The notes: generated by a model from the letters alone, not told the origin. A stretch of 64,000 bases of DNA from Vibrio sp. 99-8-1 (GCF_013114595.1 NZ_VTXE01000026.1:1-64000); one strand, 5' to 3'; shown: positions 43,908 through 53,762, counted from the stretch's first letter. Numbers and translations: made by a program.

Positions 43908-44825
43908 ATGTATATGGCTCAATTATCCAATATAACCTCTTTTCTGGAGTTCTTAGGTGATGCAGTAATTGTCGTCAACCACTCCTCTGATATCGTCTAT
44001 GTGAACTCTGCTTGTGCAGAGCTATTTCATTACTCTGAATCTGAGCTTAGTTCGATGAAATTGGATGCGCTAATGCCAGAAGTTTATGCCAATACTCACC
44101 GTCTAGAAGTGAGCAACTTCATCGAGGCGCGTAAGCCAGCGAAGGTCATGAATAAGCGAAATGCTTTACCTTGTGTTGATGCTAATGGTGAGGTCTTTCA
44201 GGCAAAAGTCTCCATTGCTTTTGTTGAAATGGACAGTCAGGTTTATGGTTTCGCTATTGTCCAAGATTACTCACAAATTCAACGAGAAATCAATGAGCTA
44301 CAGAGTGAAGCAAATACAGATCCAATCACAGGGCTAGCAAATCGAAGGCACCTTCATCAATTACTTGAAAATGAACATTTCTCTATCAGCCTATCGAGTT
44401 CGTTTGGTGTCGCCTATTTTGATCTTGATAAGTTTAAGTCAGTTAATGATCTGTATGGGCATCATGTTGGAGATGTCTTGCTTGCTAAGTTAGGTGAACG
44501 TTTGACTAACATGTTACGTGCTGATGATTATGTGTTTAGAGTTGGAGGGGATGAGTTTCTTGTGATATTTCGTATGGCGAACAAGAGTGATTATCAGTAT
44601 GAGCTAGAATCCATGAGTAACAAAATCCATCGACTAGTTTCACACCCTATTTATCCAGACAATGGTGATGTGAGTATAACTATTAAGGCAAGCATCGGTA
44701 TGGGCATTTACCCCCAAGATCATGGTGACTTGTCGACATTAATAACATTGGCTGATGAAGCTATGTATATCTCTAAGTCATTAGGCGTTGATTTTTCAAT
44801 GGTTGAACAGCTGGCTGAAGGTTGA
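43908..44825 (+). CDS. PAS-GGDEF diguanylate cyclase
   Basis: A cytoplasmic protein of 305 residues. A PAS domain (about 10-125: AVIVVNHSSDIVYVNSACAE, YSESEL) is joined by a short helix to a GGDEF domain with an intact motif at 213-217 (RVGGDEFLVIF) and the preceding DLDKFKSVNDLYGHHVGD. It should make c-di-GMP from GTP. No transmembrane helix is seen, so the PAS domain senses an internal signal such as redox state or a small ligand. The start offers MYM; the ATG at 43908 or the one two codons later could be used. It is 63 bp upstream of an EAL-HDOD gene, perhaps co-transcribed. Confidence 0.93.
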   Translation: MYMAQLSNITSFLEFLGDAVIVVNHSSDIVYVNSACAELFHYSESELSSMKLDALMPEVYANTHRLEVSNFIEARKPAKVMNKRNALPCVDANGEVFQAKVSIAFVEMDSQVYGFAIVQDYSQIQREINELQSEANTDPITGLANRRHLHQLLENEHFSISLSSSFGVAYFDLDKFKSVNDLYGHHVGDVLLAKLGERLTNMLRADDYVFRVGGDEFLVIFRMANKSDYQYELESMSNKIHRLVSHPIYPDNGDVSITIKASIGMGIYPQDHGDLSTLITLADEAMYISKSLGVDFSMVEQLAEG

Positions 44826-44888
44826 TTAAAGATAGTTTGAATATTTTGGCGTGATCCGCGCTATGTTTGTCTTAAGGAGTCTGAATAG

Positions 44889-46091
44889 ATGTATTCTTAT
44901 GTTGCAAGACAGCCCATTTTAAACCGACAACTCGATGTGATCGGTTATGAGTTACTGTATAGAGATGGAGAGAAAAACGCGTTTCCAAACATTGACTTAT
45001 CAATTGCAACCAAAGAGCTGCTTGTCGAGCAGTGCTTAGTTCAGCAAGGTCGGGTTATTGGAGATAAGAAAGGTTTTATCAATTTTGGTTATGACACAAT
45101 CATCTCGAAAGTGCCATTGGACTTTCCAGTAAAGCAGTATGTGATTGAAGTGTTAGAAACGTGCCGACCAACGGAAGAGTTGTATTCATCATTAACAGAA
45201 TTAAAGAAGCAAGGTTATTCTATCGCGTTAGATGATTTTGTTGTTTCTGATGAATGGAAACGCTTTTTGCCTCTAGTGGATATCATAAAATTTGATCTAC
45301 AAGCGACCTCTTGGCAACAAATTAGCAATTATATGGACGAAACCTCGGGATTAACATTGGAGTATTTGGCGGAGAAAGTTGAGTCATACCAAGAGTATAG
45401 CTTTGCAAAGAAACAGGGTTTTCATTATTTCCAAGGCTATTTCTTTAGCAGACCTGAAATCATTAAAAATCGTACTGTCGATTCGTCATTGATGACGAGT
45501 ATCCAACTGTGCCGGGCGGTAGCGGACAACAGCATTGATTTTAATAATGTAGAAAAAATTATCTCTAGCAATGCGGCGCTGTCATTTAAATTGCTTAACT
45601 TTGTTAATGCTTGTGCGGCAATTACTGCACCTATCCACTCTTTTCATCAAGCATTGGTGTATCTAGGGGAAGATAACTTACGTAAATTTGTCTCTTATGT
45701 AGCTCTTGCTGAAATGGGGGATAACAAGCCTGATATTCTCTCTATCACTTCTTTGCACCGAGCCAAGTTTATTGAAAGTATGCTCAGTCGAATGGGGCAA
45801 GAGAAATTAAAAAGCATCGGTTATCTTTGTGGAATGTTGTCGCTTATTGACGCTGTACTGGACATAGAGATAGAAGACATTTTACAACCGCTAAATATTG
45901 AAATGGCGATTAAAGAAGCGTTACTTGAGCATCAAGGTACGCTAGGAGCGTTGCTTAAACTTGTTGAAGCCATTGAAGCGTCGAATTGGCAACAAATAAG
46001 TGAGATAGAGAAACAATTAGATGTCGCGAAAGAGACAACCATAAGCTGTGAACTTGATGCCGCATTTTGGGTAGGAGAATTAAGGGGTTAG
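44889..46091 (+). CDS. EAL-HDOD signalling protein (YuxH/CdgJ type)
   Basis: A 400-residue cytoplasmic protein. The EAL part (about 1-205) begins YSYVARQPILNRQLDVIGYE, with Glu21 in YELLYRD, Asn in FINFGYD, IEVLE, LDDFVVSDEW, IIKFDL and a Gln in YFQGYFFSRP. Most metal and catalytic positions are kept, although in a divergent form. The C-terminal HDOD domain (about 205-390) contains SSNAALSFKLLNFVN and LVYLGEDNLRKFV. Members such as CdgJ of V. cholerae affect motility and biofilm. AAGGAGT precedes the ATG closely. It follows the PAS-GGDEF gene and ends at a strong terminator. Confidence 0.92.
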   Translation: MYSYVARQPILNRQLDVIGYELLYRDGEKNAFPNIDLSIATKELLVEQCLVQQGRVIGDKKGFINFGYDTIISKVPLDFPVKQYVIEVLETCRPTEELYSSLTELKKQGYSIALDDFVVSDEWKRFLPLVDIIKFDLQATSWQQISNYMDETSGLTLEYLAEKVESYQEYSFAKKQGFHYFQGYFFSRPEIIKNRTVDSSLMTSIQLCRAVADNSIDFNNVEKIISSNAALSFKLLNFVNACAAITAPIHSFHQALVYLGEDNLRKFVSYVALAEMGDNKPDILSITSLHRAKFIESMLSRMGQEKLKSIGYLCGMLSLIDAVLDIEIEDILQPLNIEMAIKEALLEHQGTLGALLKLVEAIEASNWQQISEIEKQLDVAKETTISCELDAAFWVGELRG

Positions 46092-46135
46092 TTTGGTTTT
46101 ATCTGTTAGTGAATTAATCCATCTCTATAAACGGC

Positions 46136-46175
46136 GAAACCCCAGATGTTGGTAGCATCTGGGGTTTCTAATTTT
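46136..46175. terminator. Rho-independent terminator
   Basis: GAAACCCCAGATG and CATCTGGGGTTTC form a near-perfect stem with a 7-nt loop, followed by TAATTTTT. It separates the EAL-HDOD gene from the convergent rplY. Confidence 0.88.
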
Positions 46176-46253
46176 TAGATTTCTCGGATGGTAAGGCCGA
46201 TTATCTTCTAAGCAAAAAGTATGGAATTATCGTTGTTAATTCTTGGTAGAGAA

Positions 46254-46532
46254 TTAAACGCGGATAAAGTCCATGTGCTCAACTTTTGGCTTAAATGCGT
46301 GACGTTGAACATCTTGTGGCTTAACCTTAACTTCTGCGCCGTCGATCACTAGAGTGATTGCTTCGTAGAATTCTGGCTTATCCATTTGGTTGATCACATC
46401 GCTGTGTTTCAACGCGATAGATACTGGTGCTGCTTCACCACCATAAACGATTGCTGGGAATTGGCCAGCGTGACGTAGGCGGCGGCTCGCACCCTTACCT
46501 AGTTCAGTACGTACTACTGCTTCAAATTTCAT
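46254..46532 (-). CDS. rplY: 50S ribosomal protein L25
   Basis: Binds 5S rRNA in the large ribosomal subunit. The 92-residue product matches short-form L25 throughout: [30 protein letters not shown], and [21 protein letters not shown] at the C-terminus. GAGAG lies upstream of the ATG at 46532; the frame extends 24 codons further but that sequence is unrelated to L25. It is transcribed alone, as is usual for rplY. Confidence 0.97.
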   Translation of the reverse strand: MKFEAVVRTELGKGASRRLRHAGQFPAIVYGGEAAPVSIALKHSDVINQMDKPEFYEAITLVIDGAEVKVKPQDVQRHAFKPKVEHMDFIRV

Positions 46533-46822
46533 AGTATTTACTCTCAAATTAGTAAAATAGTTAAAGATGACTGCCGACATAGCGACCTTGCTGGCAGTGC
46601 TCAACGCTTAAGGTAATTGGTTGTTACCGCTAAGCGAGCGCGGATACTATCATTCTACGTTGTTAAGAGCAATAGAATCACCAATAATCTAGATAAAAAA
46701 CACGCAGCTAGGCTTGTTGTTACTCGCTTTGCGACTATATTGCTCAAGCCTGAAATCGAGCCCTCACCTTGTAAATATTGTTTAGCAATTGAGCATTTCA
46801 ACGCTCGGCCGTATTTGGGCAT
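46533..46822. other. rplY upstream region
   Basis: About 290 bp holding the rplY promoter and leader. GCCAGCAAGGTCGC near 46575-46590 lies within the likely leader. A 73-codon plus-strand frame at 46617 runs through the terminator at 46823 and has no ribosome binding site, so it is not taken as a gene. Nothing else is evident. Confidence 0.4.
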
Positions 46823-46861
46823 AAAAAGACCCCAATAATTGGTGTCCAACTATTGGGGGTC
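46823..46861 (-). terminator. Rho-independent terminator of the glycosyltransferase gene
   Basis: Read on the minus strand, GACCCCCAATA and TATTGGGGTC form a stem followed by TTTTT. It lies 43 bp after the stop of the glycosyltransferase gene. Confidence 0.85.
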
Positions 46862-46903
46862 AGTTCAGTTTTAGCCACTGGCTTTTTTATCTCAGGTTAC
46901 TTG

Positions 46904-47635
46904 CTATGACTGGCTATAGTGACCAAATTCATACTTTATCTGACTATCTTTTAGTTCACCTTTAAAAATGCGGTGGGCATTTGCTCTTAGGTAGGTGAAT
47001 CCCGTTTTAAATACGCCATCTTGATCAAGTCTTCTTGAATCAAAACGGAACGTCATGGGTAGAAAACGAAAACGCCAGGTTTTGCTTGCACGCTTTACAT
47101 AGTCGCAGTCTTCACATAAATAAATGGACTCATCAAAGCCACCAATTGCTTTATGAATTCGTTTTGACGAGAAAATACATGCACCTACAGCGGTAGGGAA
47201 AACGTATTGAGTCGCAAAGAAGCCTAAATTAAACAGTCCGTAGCCAAGTTTATGCAACATTGGCAGACCTTCTGCGTTCATATAAACACCCGCTACCTCT
47301 AATCCTGTTTTTTCTAAGTTCTGATCTGCTTTTTCCAAAAAGCTCTCAGATAGACGCACATCAGCATCCAAAAATAGCAGTCGTTGATGTTTAGCAATTA
47401 ATGCACCTTGATTGCGACCTAAACTGGCGCCTCGTTTGGTCATTTTATGAATAGTCAGCTTGGGTAAACGCTCTTGATACGATTTTGCAATTTCAATAGT
47501 GTTATCTTCACTATTTGAATCAACCAGAACCACCTCAAAATGTTGATTTGTTTGTTGGGTTATGTCCTCTAACAAACGACCAATGTTCTTTTCTTCATTC
47601 AATGTAATAATAACGATACTAATAGGCTTAATCAT
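46904..47635 (-). CDS. Family 2 glycosyltransferase
   Basis: A 243-residue GT-A fold enzyme: ISIVIITLNEEKNIGRLLED, VLVDSNSEDNTIEIA and the metal-binding LFLDADVRLS motif near residue 92. The C-terminal half has IYLCEDCDYVKRASK, which supplies the conserved ED pair, and a hydrophobic patch but no clear membrane helix. It would add a sugar from a nucleotide donor to a lipid or polysaccharide; donor and acceptor are unknown. It stands alone, with no polysaccharide cluster next to it, and has its own terminator. Confidence 0.88.
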   Translation of the reverse strand: MIKPISIVIITLNEEKNIGRLLEDITQQTNQHFEVVLVDSNSEDNTIEIAKSYQERLPKLTIHKMTKRGASLGRNQGALIAKHQRLLFLDADVRLSESFLEKADQNLEKTGLEVAGVYMNAEGLPMLHKLGYGLFNLGFFATQYVFPTAVGACIFSSKRIHKAIGGFDESIYLCEDCDYVKRASKTWRFRFLPMTFRFDSRRLDQDGVFKTGFTYLRANAHRIFKGELKDSQIKYEFGHYSQS

Positions 47636-47877
47636 GGCAACATCCTTTCAACTTGTAGTGTAGGGATAGATTAAACGGAAAGGACTTAACCAAGCCTGAT
47701 AGGATTGTTAATCTTCAGTTCATCTACAGTTGCCGTACTGAGTCGCATATAGAAAACTATGCTGCTCTCCTCAAACCTCTTTCCGATTGAATATAATCTG
47801 TATTAGAAGATCAACAGACCCTAGTGTCTTACTCTAAGTTAAGATGAGATCGATGTGATATAAATTGAGTTTGATAG

Positions 47878-49209
47878 CTAACAAGGCAGAGTTAATATCA
47901 CTTTTAGGCCACCCAAAGAGGCGTGGTCAAGCTGTATAGAGCCTTGATAGCTCTCAACAATGTCTTGCACAATATTTAAACCAAGGCCACTTCCTGTTAC
48001 TTTCTCATCCAATCGCGCCCCTCGCTGTAAGGCATGTTTGAACTGTTGTTCGCTAATGCCACAGCCATCATCTTCGATAATCAATTGTAATCGATGTTCA
48101 GAATAGCTTTCGCTATAGATACGAATTGTCGATTTGGCCCATTTGTAGCTATTCTCTAGCAGGTTTCCAAGCATTTCATCCAAGTCATTTGTATCAACAT
48201 TCACCACTATATCGTCATCAATTTCATTGATCATCAGTATTTCTCTATGGGCGTAGACTTTATCAAAAGCGATATTGATGGCTTCGATTCTTTCTGCAGG
48301 AGACGATTTAACCGAAAGAATAGAACTAGAACCCGCGAGACGAGCTCGGCTGAGGTGATAATCGATGTAATGCTGAATATTATTAACGGGCACAAGCAGA
48401 GGTTGTTGCTCTTCTTCTGGGTAATGCTTTATCTGGTTTTTGAGTACAGTGAGAGGGGTTTTAAGGGCGTGAGCCATATTGCCTGTATGGTTTCGTGCTC
48501 TTTTTAATAACTCTTGATAATGAAAAAGAAGGTCATTCAAGCTGCTGGCCAATGGCTCGATCTCTTTAGGGTAGTTACCGTCAATTCGGTTAACTTCCCC
48601 AAGTTTTAGTTTGATCAGTGCTTGTTGTAATTTCGTCAGGGGCTGTAGCGACCATGTGAGCTGAAAAGCAACCAGCACCAGTACGCCAACAAATAGCAAA
48701 CCGAGAATAAACCACAGTACTCCAGTTAGTAAAACAACGCTCTCTTCTATTTCGTCGTTATCTAAAGCAACCTTGATTTTCACTTTACCTAAACCATCGA
48801 TTTTGTACTTATCAGAAACTTGGATAATTTCGTGATATTTATCCTCAAATTTATCGGTTAGGTCTTTATCTCCTAAAGAGGGAGATTTAAAGGTGTTGTC
48901 GTCGGTTTCTATCTGCCAAAATCGGCTCTGTTTGTTCTCATACAGTTTGGAGTTAGAGATAATAAAGTGATCGGTAGTTGGTAACTTGTTCTGCTTTAAC
49001 AGTTTGTATAACTCATCTTGAGTAAATTCGAGTTCACTTTTTGCATTTTGCTCAAGTTGATAATTAATTAGCAAAGGAATAACGATGCCTGCGATAGATA
49101 CCATCAAGCTTAACCATAATCCTGTTACTAATATGAGTCGATTTCGTATACTAAAATGAGCAAACAGATTGCTGAGATACTGTTTACAGGCGTTCAATTT
49201 ACTCTGCAT
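47878..49209 (-). CDS. Sensor histidine kinase, PhoQ-like layout
   Basis: A 443-residue inner-membrane kinase. Helices at about 24-46 and 156-180 flank a periplasmic domain rich in Asp, Glu and Lys, as in cation sensors. The HAMP region (TWSLQPLTKLQQALIKLKLGE) is followed by the H box with His247 in NMAHALKTPLTVL, the N box (NLLENSYKWAK), and the G boxes DDGCGISEQ and GSGLGLNIV. It overlaps the response regulator gene by 11 bases, and the pair is translated together. The order and motifs resemble PhoQ-type kinases; the true signal is not known. Confidence 0.93.
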   Translation of the reverse strand: MQSKLNACKQYLSNLFAHFSIRNRLILVTGLWLSLMVSIAGIVIPLLINYQLEQNAKSELEFTQDELYKLLKQNKLPTTDHFIISNSKLYENKQSRFWQIETDDNTFKSPSLGDKDLTDKFEDKYHEIIQVSDKYKIDGLGKVKIKVALDNDEIEESVVLLTGVLWFILGLLFVGVLVLVAFQLTWSLQPLTKLQQALIKLKLGEVNRIDGNYPKEIEPLASSLNDLLFHYQELLKRARNHTGNMAHALKTPLTVLKNQIKHYPEEEQQPLLVPVNNIQHYIDYHLSRARLAGSSSILSVKSSPAERIEAINIAFDKVYAHREILMINEIDDDIVVNVDTNDLDEMLGNLLENSYKWAKSTIRIYSESYSEHRLQLIIEDDGCGISEQQFKHALQRGARLDEKVTGSGLGLNIVQDIVESYQGSIQLDHASLGGLKVILTLPC

Positions 49210-49858
49210 TTAATTGGTATCCTAAACCCCGTACCGTTTTAATTCGTTCTGAACCCAGTTTCTTACGTAAACGGCCGATAAAAACCTCAATGGTATTTGA
49301 ATCTCGATCAAAATCTTGTTTGTAAATGTGTTCTACTAACTCGGTTCGTGAAATGACTTTGTCTTTATTGCGGATAAAGTACGAAAGGACCTTGTATTCT
49401 AATGCGGTAAGAATAAGAACGGTTCCGTTCAATGATATTTTGGAGCTAACGGTATCAAGAGAGAGAAGACCTGCTCGAATGACGGGAGAAGCGGTTCCTG
49501 ATTGACGTCGAATTTGTACTTGCAGTCGAGCAATTAGTTCCGGCATTTCAAATGGTTTTATTAAATAATCATCTGCCCCTTCATTGAGACCCTCAATACG
49601 TTGAGTTAGTGTGTCTCTGGCACTTAATATAACGATAGGAACCGTTATCCCTTCGTCTCTTATGCCTTTTAAAACCGCAATGCCGTTAAGCTTAGGAAGG
49701 CCGAGATCCAACACAATGGCGTCCCAGGATTCTGAGGTAGCACGATAGAGAGCATCAATACCATCCATTGCATTTTCTGTGGTCCAACCCTCTTGCTCAA
49801 GAGAGTGACCCAGTTGCTTGGCTAAAGTAATGTCATCTTCAACAATTAGAACTTTCAT
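49199..49858 (-). CDS. OmpR-family response regulator, PhoP-like
   Basis: A 219-residue regulator with a receiver domain (VEDDI at the start, phospho-acceptor Asp51 in IVLDLGLPKLNG, Lys in DYLIKPFEM) and a C-terminal winged helix (SLDTVSSKISLNG, LEYKVLSYFIRNKDKVISR, FIGRLRKKL, VRGLGYQL). It is partner of the overlapping kinase gene downstream. The upstream region contains GTAATC and GTAACC repeats about 12 bases apart (minus strand) that could be an autoregulatory box. Confidence 0.95.
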   Translation of the reverse strand: MKVLIVEDDITLAKQLGHSLEQEGWTTENAMDGIDALYRATSESWDAIVLDLGLPKLNGIAVLKGIRDEGITVPIVILSARDTLTQRIEGLNEGADDYLIKPFEMPELIARLQVQIRRQSGTASPVIRAGLLSLDTVSSKISLNGTVLILTALEYKVLSYFIRNKDKVISRTELVEHIYKQDFDRDSNTIEVFIGRLRKKLGSERIKTVRGLGYQLNAE

Positions 49859-49966
49859 TTAATTCACATTATTCGTGGTTACACATTTGATTACAATACT
49901 ACAGAAAACATGAACAAAAGCTGAATGTGGAGGCATAATTTGCTTTGTTGCTCACTGAGATGCGAA

Positions 49967-51703
49967 TTATTGTGACAGCTCATCGGCGAAAACAATATCC
50001 CTGAGCTTCCAAAATCGTCCGGATTTTCGTGCTATCACAAATTGCGGCAATCTAAATCGGTGCTGATTTTGCACCACTTTGCTTGGTGAACTGTCATGGA
50101 AAGGACGGTGGTGATCCGCTAGGAATGGTCGTACAAACTGAGCAAAAAAGGCTTTTTTCTGCGCTTTGGTGGTGAGAGACCAAAATTGATGCACCTGAAC
50201 GTGATCATCTCCAATATAGCTGACTTTGAGTTGATTATTCCCAGAAGGGCCTTTGTGAGTCGAGAGTTGCATGTCTCGACATTCAAAAACAAGGGCATCC
50301 TTGAGGTTAAGTGCTTCACGTAGTTTTTTATCAGCATCGACAAGGGTGGCATCGCATTCGTGGCATATACGAGCGGCGATATCATTATCTGCACCACAAT
50401 CGGGACAATACTTGGCTCTAAAGCGATAACCACAATGCGTTCGTTCGCCGTTCTCTTCTTCGAAGTATCCCTGACAGCGACGGCCGTAATGTTCAATGAG
50501 AAAACCGTTGTTGTCTAACTTACCCCAAAAGTTGTTATTGAAACCACAAGCGGGGCAGGGAATGGTGACAATGTCACTATCGCTGTCTGGTTTAGGGTTG
50601 CCAACTTCAGGTTGATAAAGGTCATAGCTATTACCCGCGTAATCTAACACTAAGCACTCTGTTTTTCCTTCTGACAGTCGTAAGCCTCTTCCGACGATTT
50701 GTTGGTAAAGGCTAATGGATTCTGTTGGCCTTAAAATGGCGATTAAATCCACATGAGGTGCATCAAATCCGGTGGTTAGAACAGAGACGTTAACGAGATA
50801 TTTGATCTGCCGATTCTTAAATCTCTCAATGATGTCTGAACGTTCAGGGCTAGGTGTATCGCCAATGACGAGTGCAGAGTGCGGTTGCGGCAGTAGGGAG
50901 AGGATCTCCTGAGCATGACGGACAGTCGCTGCGAAAATCATGATGCCTTGTCGATTTTCTCCATGGGAGATAATCTGCTGCACAATTTGTGGTGTGGCTC
51001 GTTTGGAGTTCTCAATTACTAAATCTAAGTCAGACTCTTTATAGCGTCCGGTATTGGCGGGCACAAGCTGAGAGAAATCGTAACTAAGTACCGGGGCATC
51101 AATCAGCTTGGCGGGGGTTAAAAAACCTTCATCCAGTAGATAACGAATAGGGAGCTCGAATATGCAATCTCGGAAAAAACGAGCTTCTTCACTGCGAACT
51201 TGGCCTCGCGTGTGGTACTGATATATCCAGCCCATTCCTAATCGATATGGCGTCGCGGTTAATCCCAAGATCTTAATTTCTGGGTTCTGTTCAGTTAAAT
51301 GACTTATGACTCGTTGATAACTGCTTTTTTTATCATCAGGAACACGATGGCATTCATCAATGACTAGCAAAGAAAACTGTTGAGAGAAATGCTCTAGATT
51401 ACGAACGACCGATTGGACAGAAGCAAACACCACTTGTTGATCGGTCTCTTTTCTACCAAGTCCCGCTGAAAATATCGCGCCTTTTAAACCATACCCTTGG
51501 TATTTCTCGTGGTTCTGCTCTACCAATTCTTTGACGTGGGCGAGCACCAAAACTTTGCCTTTAGCCAGACGAGCAAGTTCAGCGATCACTAAGCTTTTAC
51601 CTGCACCCGTTGGTAAGACGATAACGGCAGGGGTAGATTGCTTACGAAAATAGTGAATAACCGCTTTTACCGAGTCGGCTTGATAAGGACGAAGTGTGTA
51701 CAT
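49967..51703 (-). CDS. radD: Superfamily 2 helicase-like ATPase RadD
   Basis: A DNA-repair ATPase that in E. coli (YejH) interacts with SSB and acts in recombination intermediates. Its 578 residues match RadD from MYTLRPYQADSV through Walker A (VLPTGAGKSLVIAEL), the DECH box (LLVIDECHRV), LGLTATPYRLG, TTGFDAPHVD and QQIVGRGLRLSEGK. The C-terminal third contains the zinc-binding sets PCPACGFNNNFWG and KYCPDCGADNDIAARICHEC. The start at 51703 follows from alignment with RadD; two in-frame ATGs lie upstream (51709, 51730). It is divergent from rsuA. Confidence 0.95.
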   Translation of the reverse strand: MYTLRPYQADSVKAVIHYFRKQSTPAVIVLPTGAGKSLVIAELARLAKGKVLVLAHVKELVEQNHEKYQGYGLKGAIFSAGLGRKETDQQVVFASVQSVVRNLEHFSQQFSLLVIDECHRVPDDKKSSYQRVISHLTEQNPEIKILGLTATPYRLGMGWIYQYHTRGQVRSEEARFFRDCIFELPIRYLLDEGFLTPAKLIDAPVLSYDFSQLVPANTGRYKESDLDLVIENSKRATPQIVQQIISHGENRQGIMIFAATVRHAQEILSLLPQPHSALVIGDTPSPERSDIIERFKNRQIKYLVNVSVLTTGFDAPHVDLIAILRPTESISLYQQIVGRGLRLSEGKTECLVLDYAGNSYDLYQPEVGNPKPDSDSDIVTIPCPACGFNNNFWGKLDNNGFLIEHYGRRCQGYFEEENGERTHCGYRFRAKYCPDCGADNDIAARICHECDATLVDADKKLREALNLKDALVFECRDMQLSTHKGPSGNNQLKVSYIGDDHVQVHQFWSLTTKAQKKAFFAQFVRPFLADHHRPFHDSSPSKVVQNQHRFRLPQFVIARKSGRFWKLRDIVFADELSQ

Positions 51704-51782
51704 AGGCATTAAAAGTGTGAAATAGCTCAACTATTTTTAATAAGACGCTTATAATAAACCACTTAACTGAAAAGAGGTATTC

Positions 51783-52478
51783 ATGCGGTTAGATAAATTT
51801 TTGTGTGACGCATTAGGCGCTACGCGCAAAGAAGCGACAAAAATCATTAAAAGTGGTGACATCACGGTCAACGAAAAAGTACAGAAGAGCGGTGCTTTTA
51901 AAGTGACAGAAGAGAGTTGTGTGGAGTGGCAAGGTAGAGAAATTAACAGGCACGGGCCTCGATACATTATGCTGTATAAACCACAAGGTTATGTCTGCTC
52001 TCATGAAGATGGCTTTAATCATACTGCCTTTGTATTGCTTGATGAAGTGAATATGGACAAACTGCACTTCGCGGGCCGCCTAGATGTAGATACCACGGGC
52101 TTAGTGTTGATCACAGACGATGGTAAATGGTCACATAAGATCACATCGCCAAAACACAAGTGCGAGAAACGATATCGGGTATGGCTTGTGGACGCCGTTG
52201 AAGATGACTATGTGCAGCAGTTCCAAGCAGGTATTGAGCTAAGAAATGAGCGTGAAGCGACGTTGCCCGCTCAACTTGAGATTATCGATTCACACCAAGT
52301 GTTATTAACCATTACCGAAGGCAAGTATCATCAAGTTAAGCGAATGTTTGCGGCGTTAGGTAATAAGGTTGAAGCACTGCATCGAGAACAAATCGGTAGC
52401 ATTGAATTGGATCATGAGTTAGAACCTGGAGAGTATCGCTATTTGTCTGAAGATGAAGTTAATTCGATTTGGCGCTGA
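51783..52478 (+). CDS. rsuA: 16S rRNA pseudouridine516 synthase
   Basis: Isomerises uridine 516 of 16S rRNA to pseudouridine. The 231-residue protein has an N-terminal S4 RNA-binding domain (MRLDKFLCDALGATRKEA) and the catalytic domain with Asp101 in GRLDVDTTGLVLITDDG. KCEKRYRVWL and TITEGKYHQVKRMFAALGN are typical of the RsuA group. AGAGGTATTC precedes the ATG. It is transcribed toward the Bcr-type efflux gene, 90 bp downstream, a neighbour pairing familiar from other gamma-proteobacteria. Confidence 0.96.
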   Translation: MRLDKFLCDALGATRKEATKIIKSGDITVNEKVQKSGAFKVTEESCVEWQGREINRHGPRYIMLYKPQGYVCSHEDGFNHTAFVLLDEVNMDKLHFAGRLDVDTTGLVLITDDGKWSHKITSPKHKCEKRYRVWLVDAVEDDYVQQFQAGIELRNEREATLPAQLEIIDSHQVLLTITEGKYHQVKRMFAALGNKVEALHREQIGSIELDHELEPGEYRYLSEDEVNSIWR

Positions 52479-52568
52479 TTCTTTTATGACAAGTGAGTGA
52501 AAACATATTAACATATTAAGTAAACCTTATACTTTATATATTTCCAATACCGACTATTCAGGGGGCAT

Positions 52569-53762
52569 ATGACTCAGAGTCAATCCACACAGCTTAGCTT
52601 GCTAATGTTTATTATTTTAGGCGCTATTGGTGCGTTAACACCACTGGCCATAGACATGTATTTACCGGCAATGCCAAGTATTGCTAAAGAGTTGGGCGTT
52701 GAAGCCGGGGCTGTGCAGATCACCCTTACCACATATACTGCCGGTTTTGCCATTGGGCAGCTACTGCATGGACCGCTTTCTGATAGCTATGGTCGCCGGC
52801 CAATACTGCTGGCTGGTATATTTTTGTTTGCGATTGGTTCAATCTTATGTGCGGTATCCAGCGATATTGAATCGCTGAAGTATATCCGCGCCGCCCAAGG
52901 TTTTTCTGGTGCTGCCGCTGCGGTGATTATTCAAGCTGTCGTTAGAGACATGTTTGATAAAGAAGACTTTGCCAGAACCATGTCTTTTATCACTTTGGTG
53001 ATGATGGTTGCTCCTCTTATTGCGCCTATGCTGGGAGGACATTTAGCAGAGTGGTTTGGTTGGCGTTCTATCTTTTGGGTGCTCACTTTTGTGTCTGGTG
53101 TGGTTATTGCTGCAGTTATGTGGAAGATCCCCGAAACACTCGCCGTAGAGAAGCGACAGCCGCTACGGTTTAAGACCACGATGCAAAACTATATGCGGTT
53201 ATGTACCAACCCCGTCGCTATGGGATTGATCTTTTCTGGAGCATTCTCTTTTGCGGGGATGTTTGCCTTCTTAACCGCAGGGTCATTTGTCTATATCGAT
53301 ATATATGGAGTTAACCCTTCAGACTTTGGTTACCTTTTTGGTTTAAATATTATCTGCTTAACGTTAATGACCAGCCTGAATGGTCGTATCGTTAAGAAAA
53401 TGGGTTCGAAATGGATGTTAGCCTTTGGCATTAGTATTCAGCTTATAGCTGGCATCGCCCTGTTTTTTGGTTGGTTGGCGGATATTGGTTTATGGGGCAT
53501 TGTGCCATTTGTTATGCTGTACATTGGAACTATGTCAACGATTGGTAGTAACTCTATGGCACTGCTGCTTACTAACTATCCTAGTATGGCGGGTACGGCG
53601 TCATCTTTGGCAGGAACACTTCGTTTCGGTACAGGATCTATTATTGGTGTTGTGGTTGCGATGCTGCCAAGTGGAAATAGTGCCTGGCCGATGATTTTGG
53701 TTATGACTCTGTGTGCGGTTTGTTCCGCGGCTATGTATTGGTTTTTAGGAAAAAAAGCGTAA
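52569..53762 (+). CDS. Bcr/CflA-family drug efflux transporter
   Basis: A 12-helix major facilitator of the DHA1 class, 397 residues. Markers are GALTPLAIDMYLPAMPSIA, QLLHGPLSDSYGRRPIL with the MFS motif A, and QGFSGAAAAVIIQAVVRDMF. It should expel drugs such as bicyclomycin, sulfonamides or peptides by proton antiport. GGGGGCAT precedes the ATG. It ends in TAATG, overlapping by one base the start of the DUF2913 gene, so the two are co-translated. Bcr is the best-known relative; specificity is unproven. Confidence 0.93.
   Translation: MTQSQSTQLSLLMFIILGAIGALTPLAIDMYLPAMPSIAKELGVEAGAVQITLTTYTAGFAIGQLLHGPLSDSYGRRPILLAGIFLFAIGSILCAVSSDIESLKYIRAAQGFSGAAAAVIIQAVVRDMFDKEDFARTMSFITLVMMVAPLIAPMLGGHLAEWFGWRSIFWVLTFVSGVVIAAVMWKIPETLAVEKRQPLRFKTTMQNYMRLCTNPVAMGLIFSGAFSFAGMFAFLTAGSFVYIDIYGVNPSDFGYLFGLNIICLTLMTSLNGRIVKKMGSKWMLAFGISIQLIAGIALFFGWLADIGLWGIVPFVMLYIGTMSTIGSNSMALLLTNYPSMAGTASSLAGTLRFGTGSIIGVVVAMLPSGNSAWPMILVMTLCAVCSAAMYWFLGKKA

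Noticed and set aside
46617-46838. 73-codon plus-strand frame between rplY and the glycosyltransferase
   Set aside because: It has no ribosome binding site, includes a strong minus-strand terminator and shows no conserved pattern.
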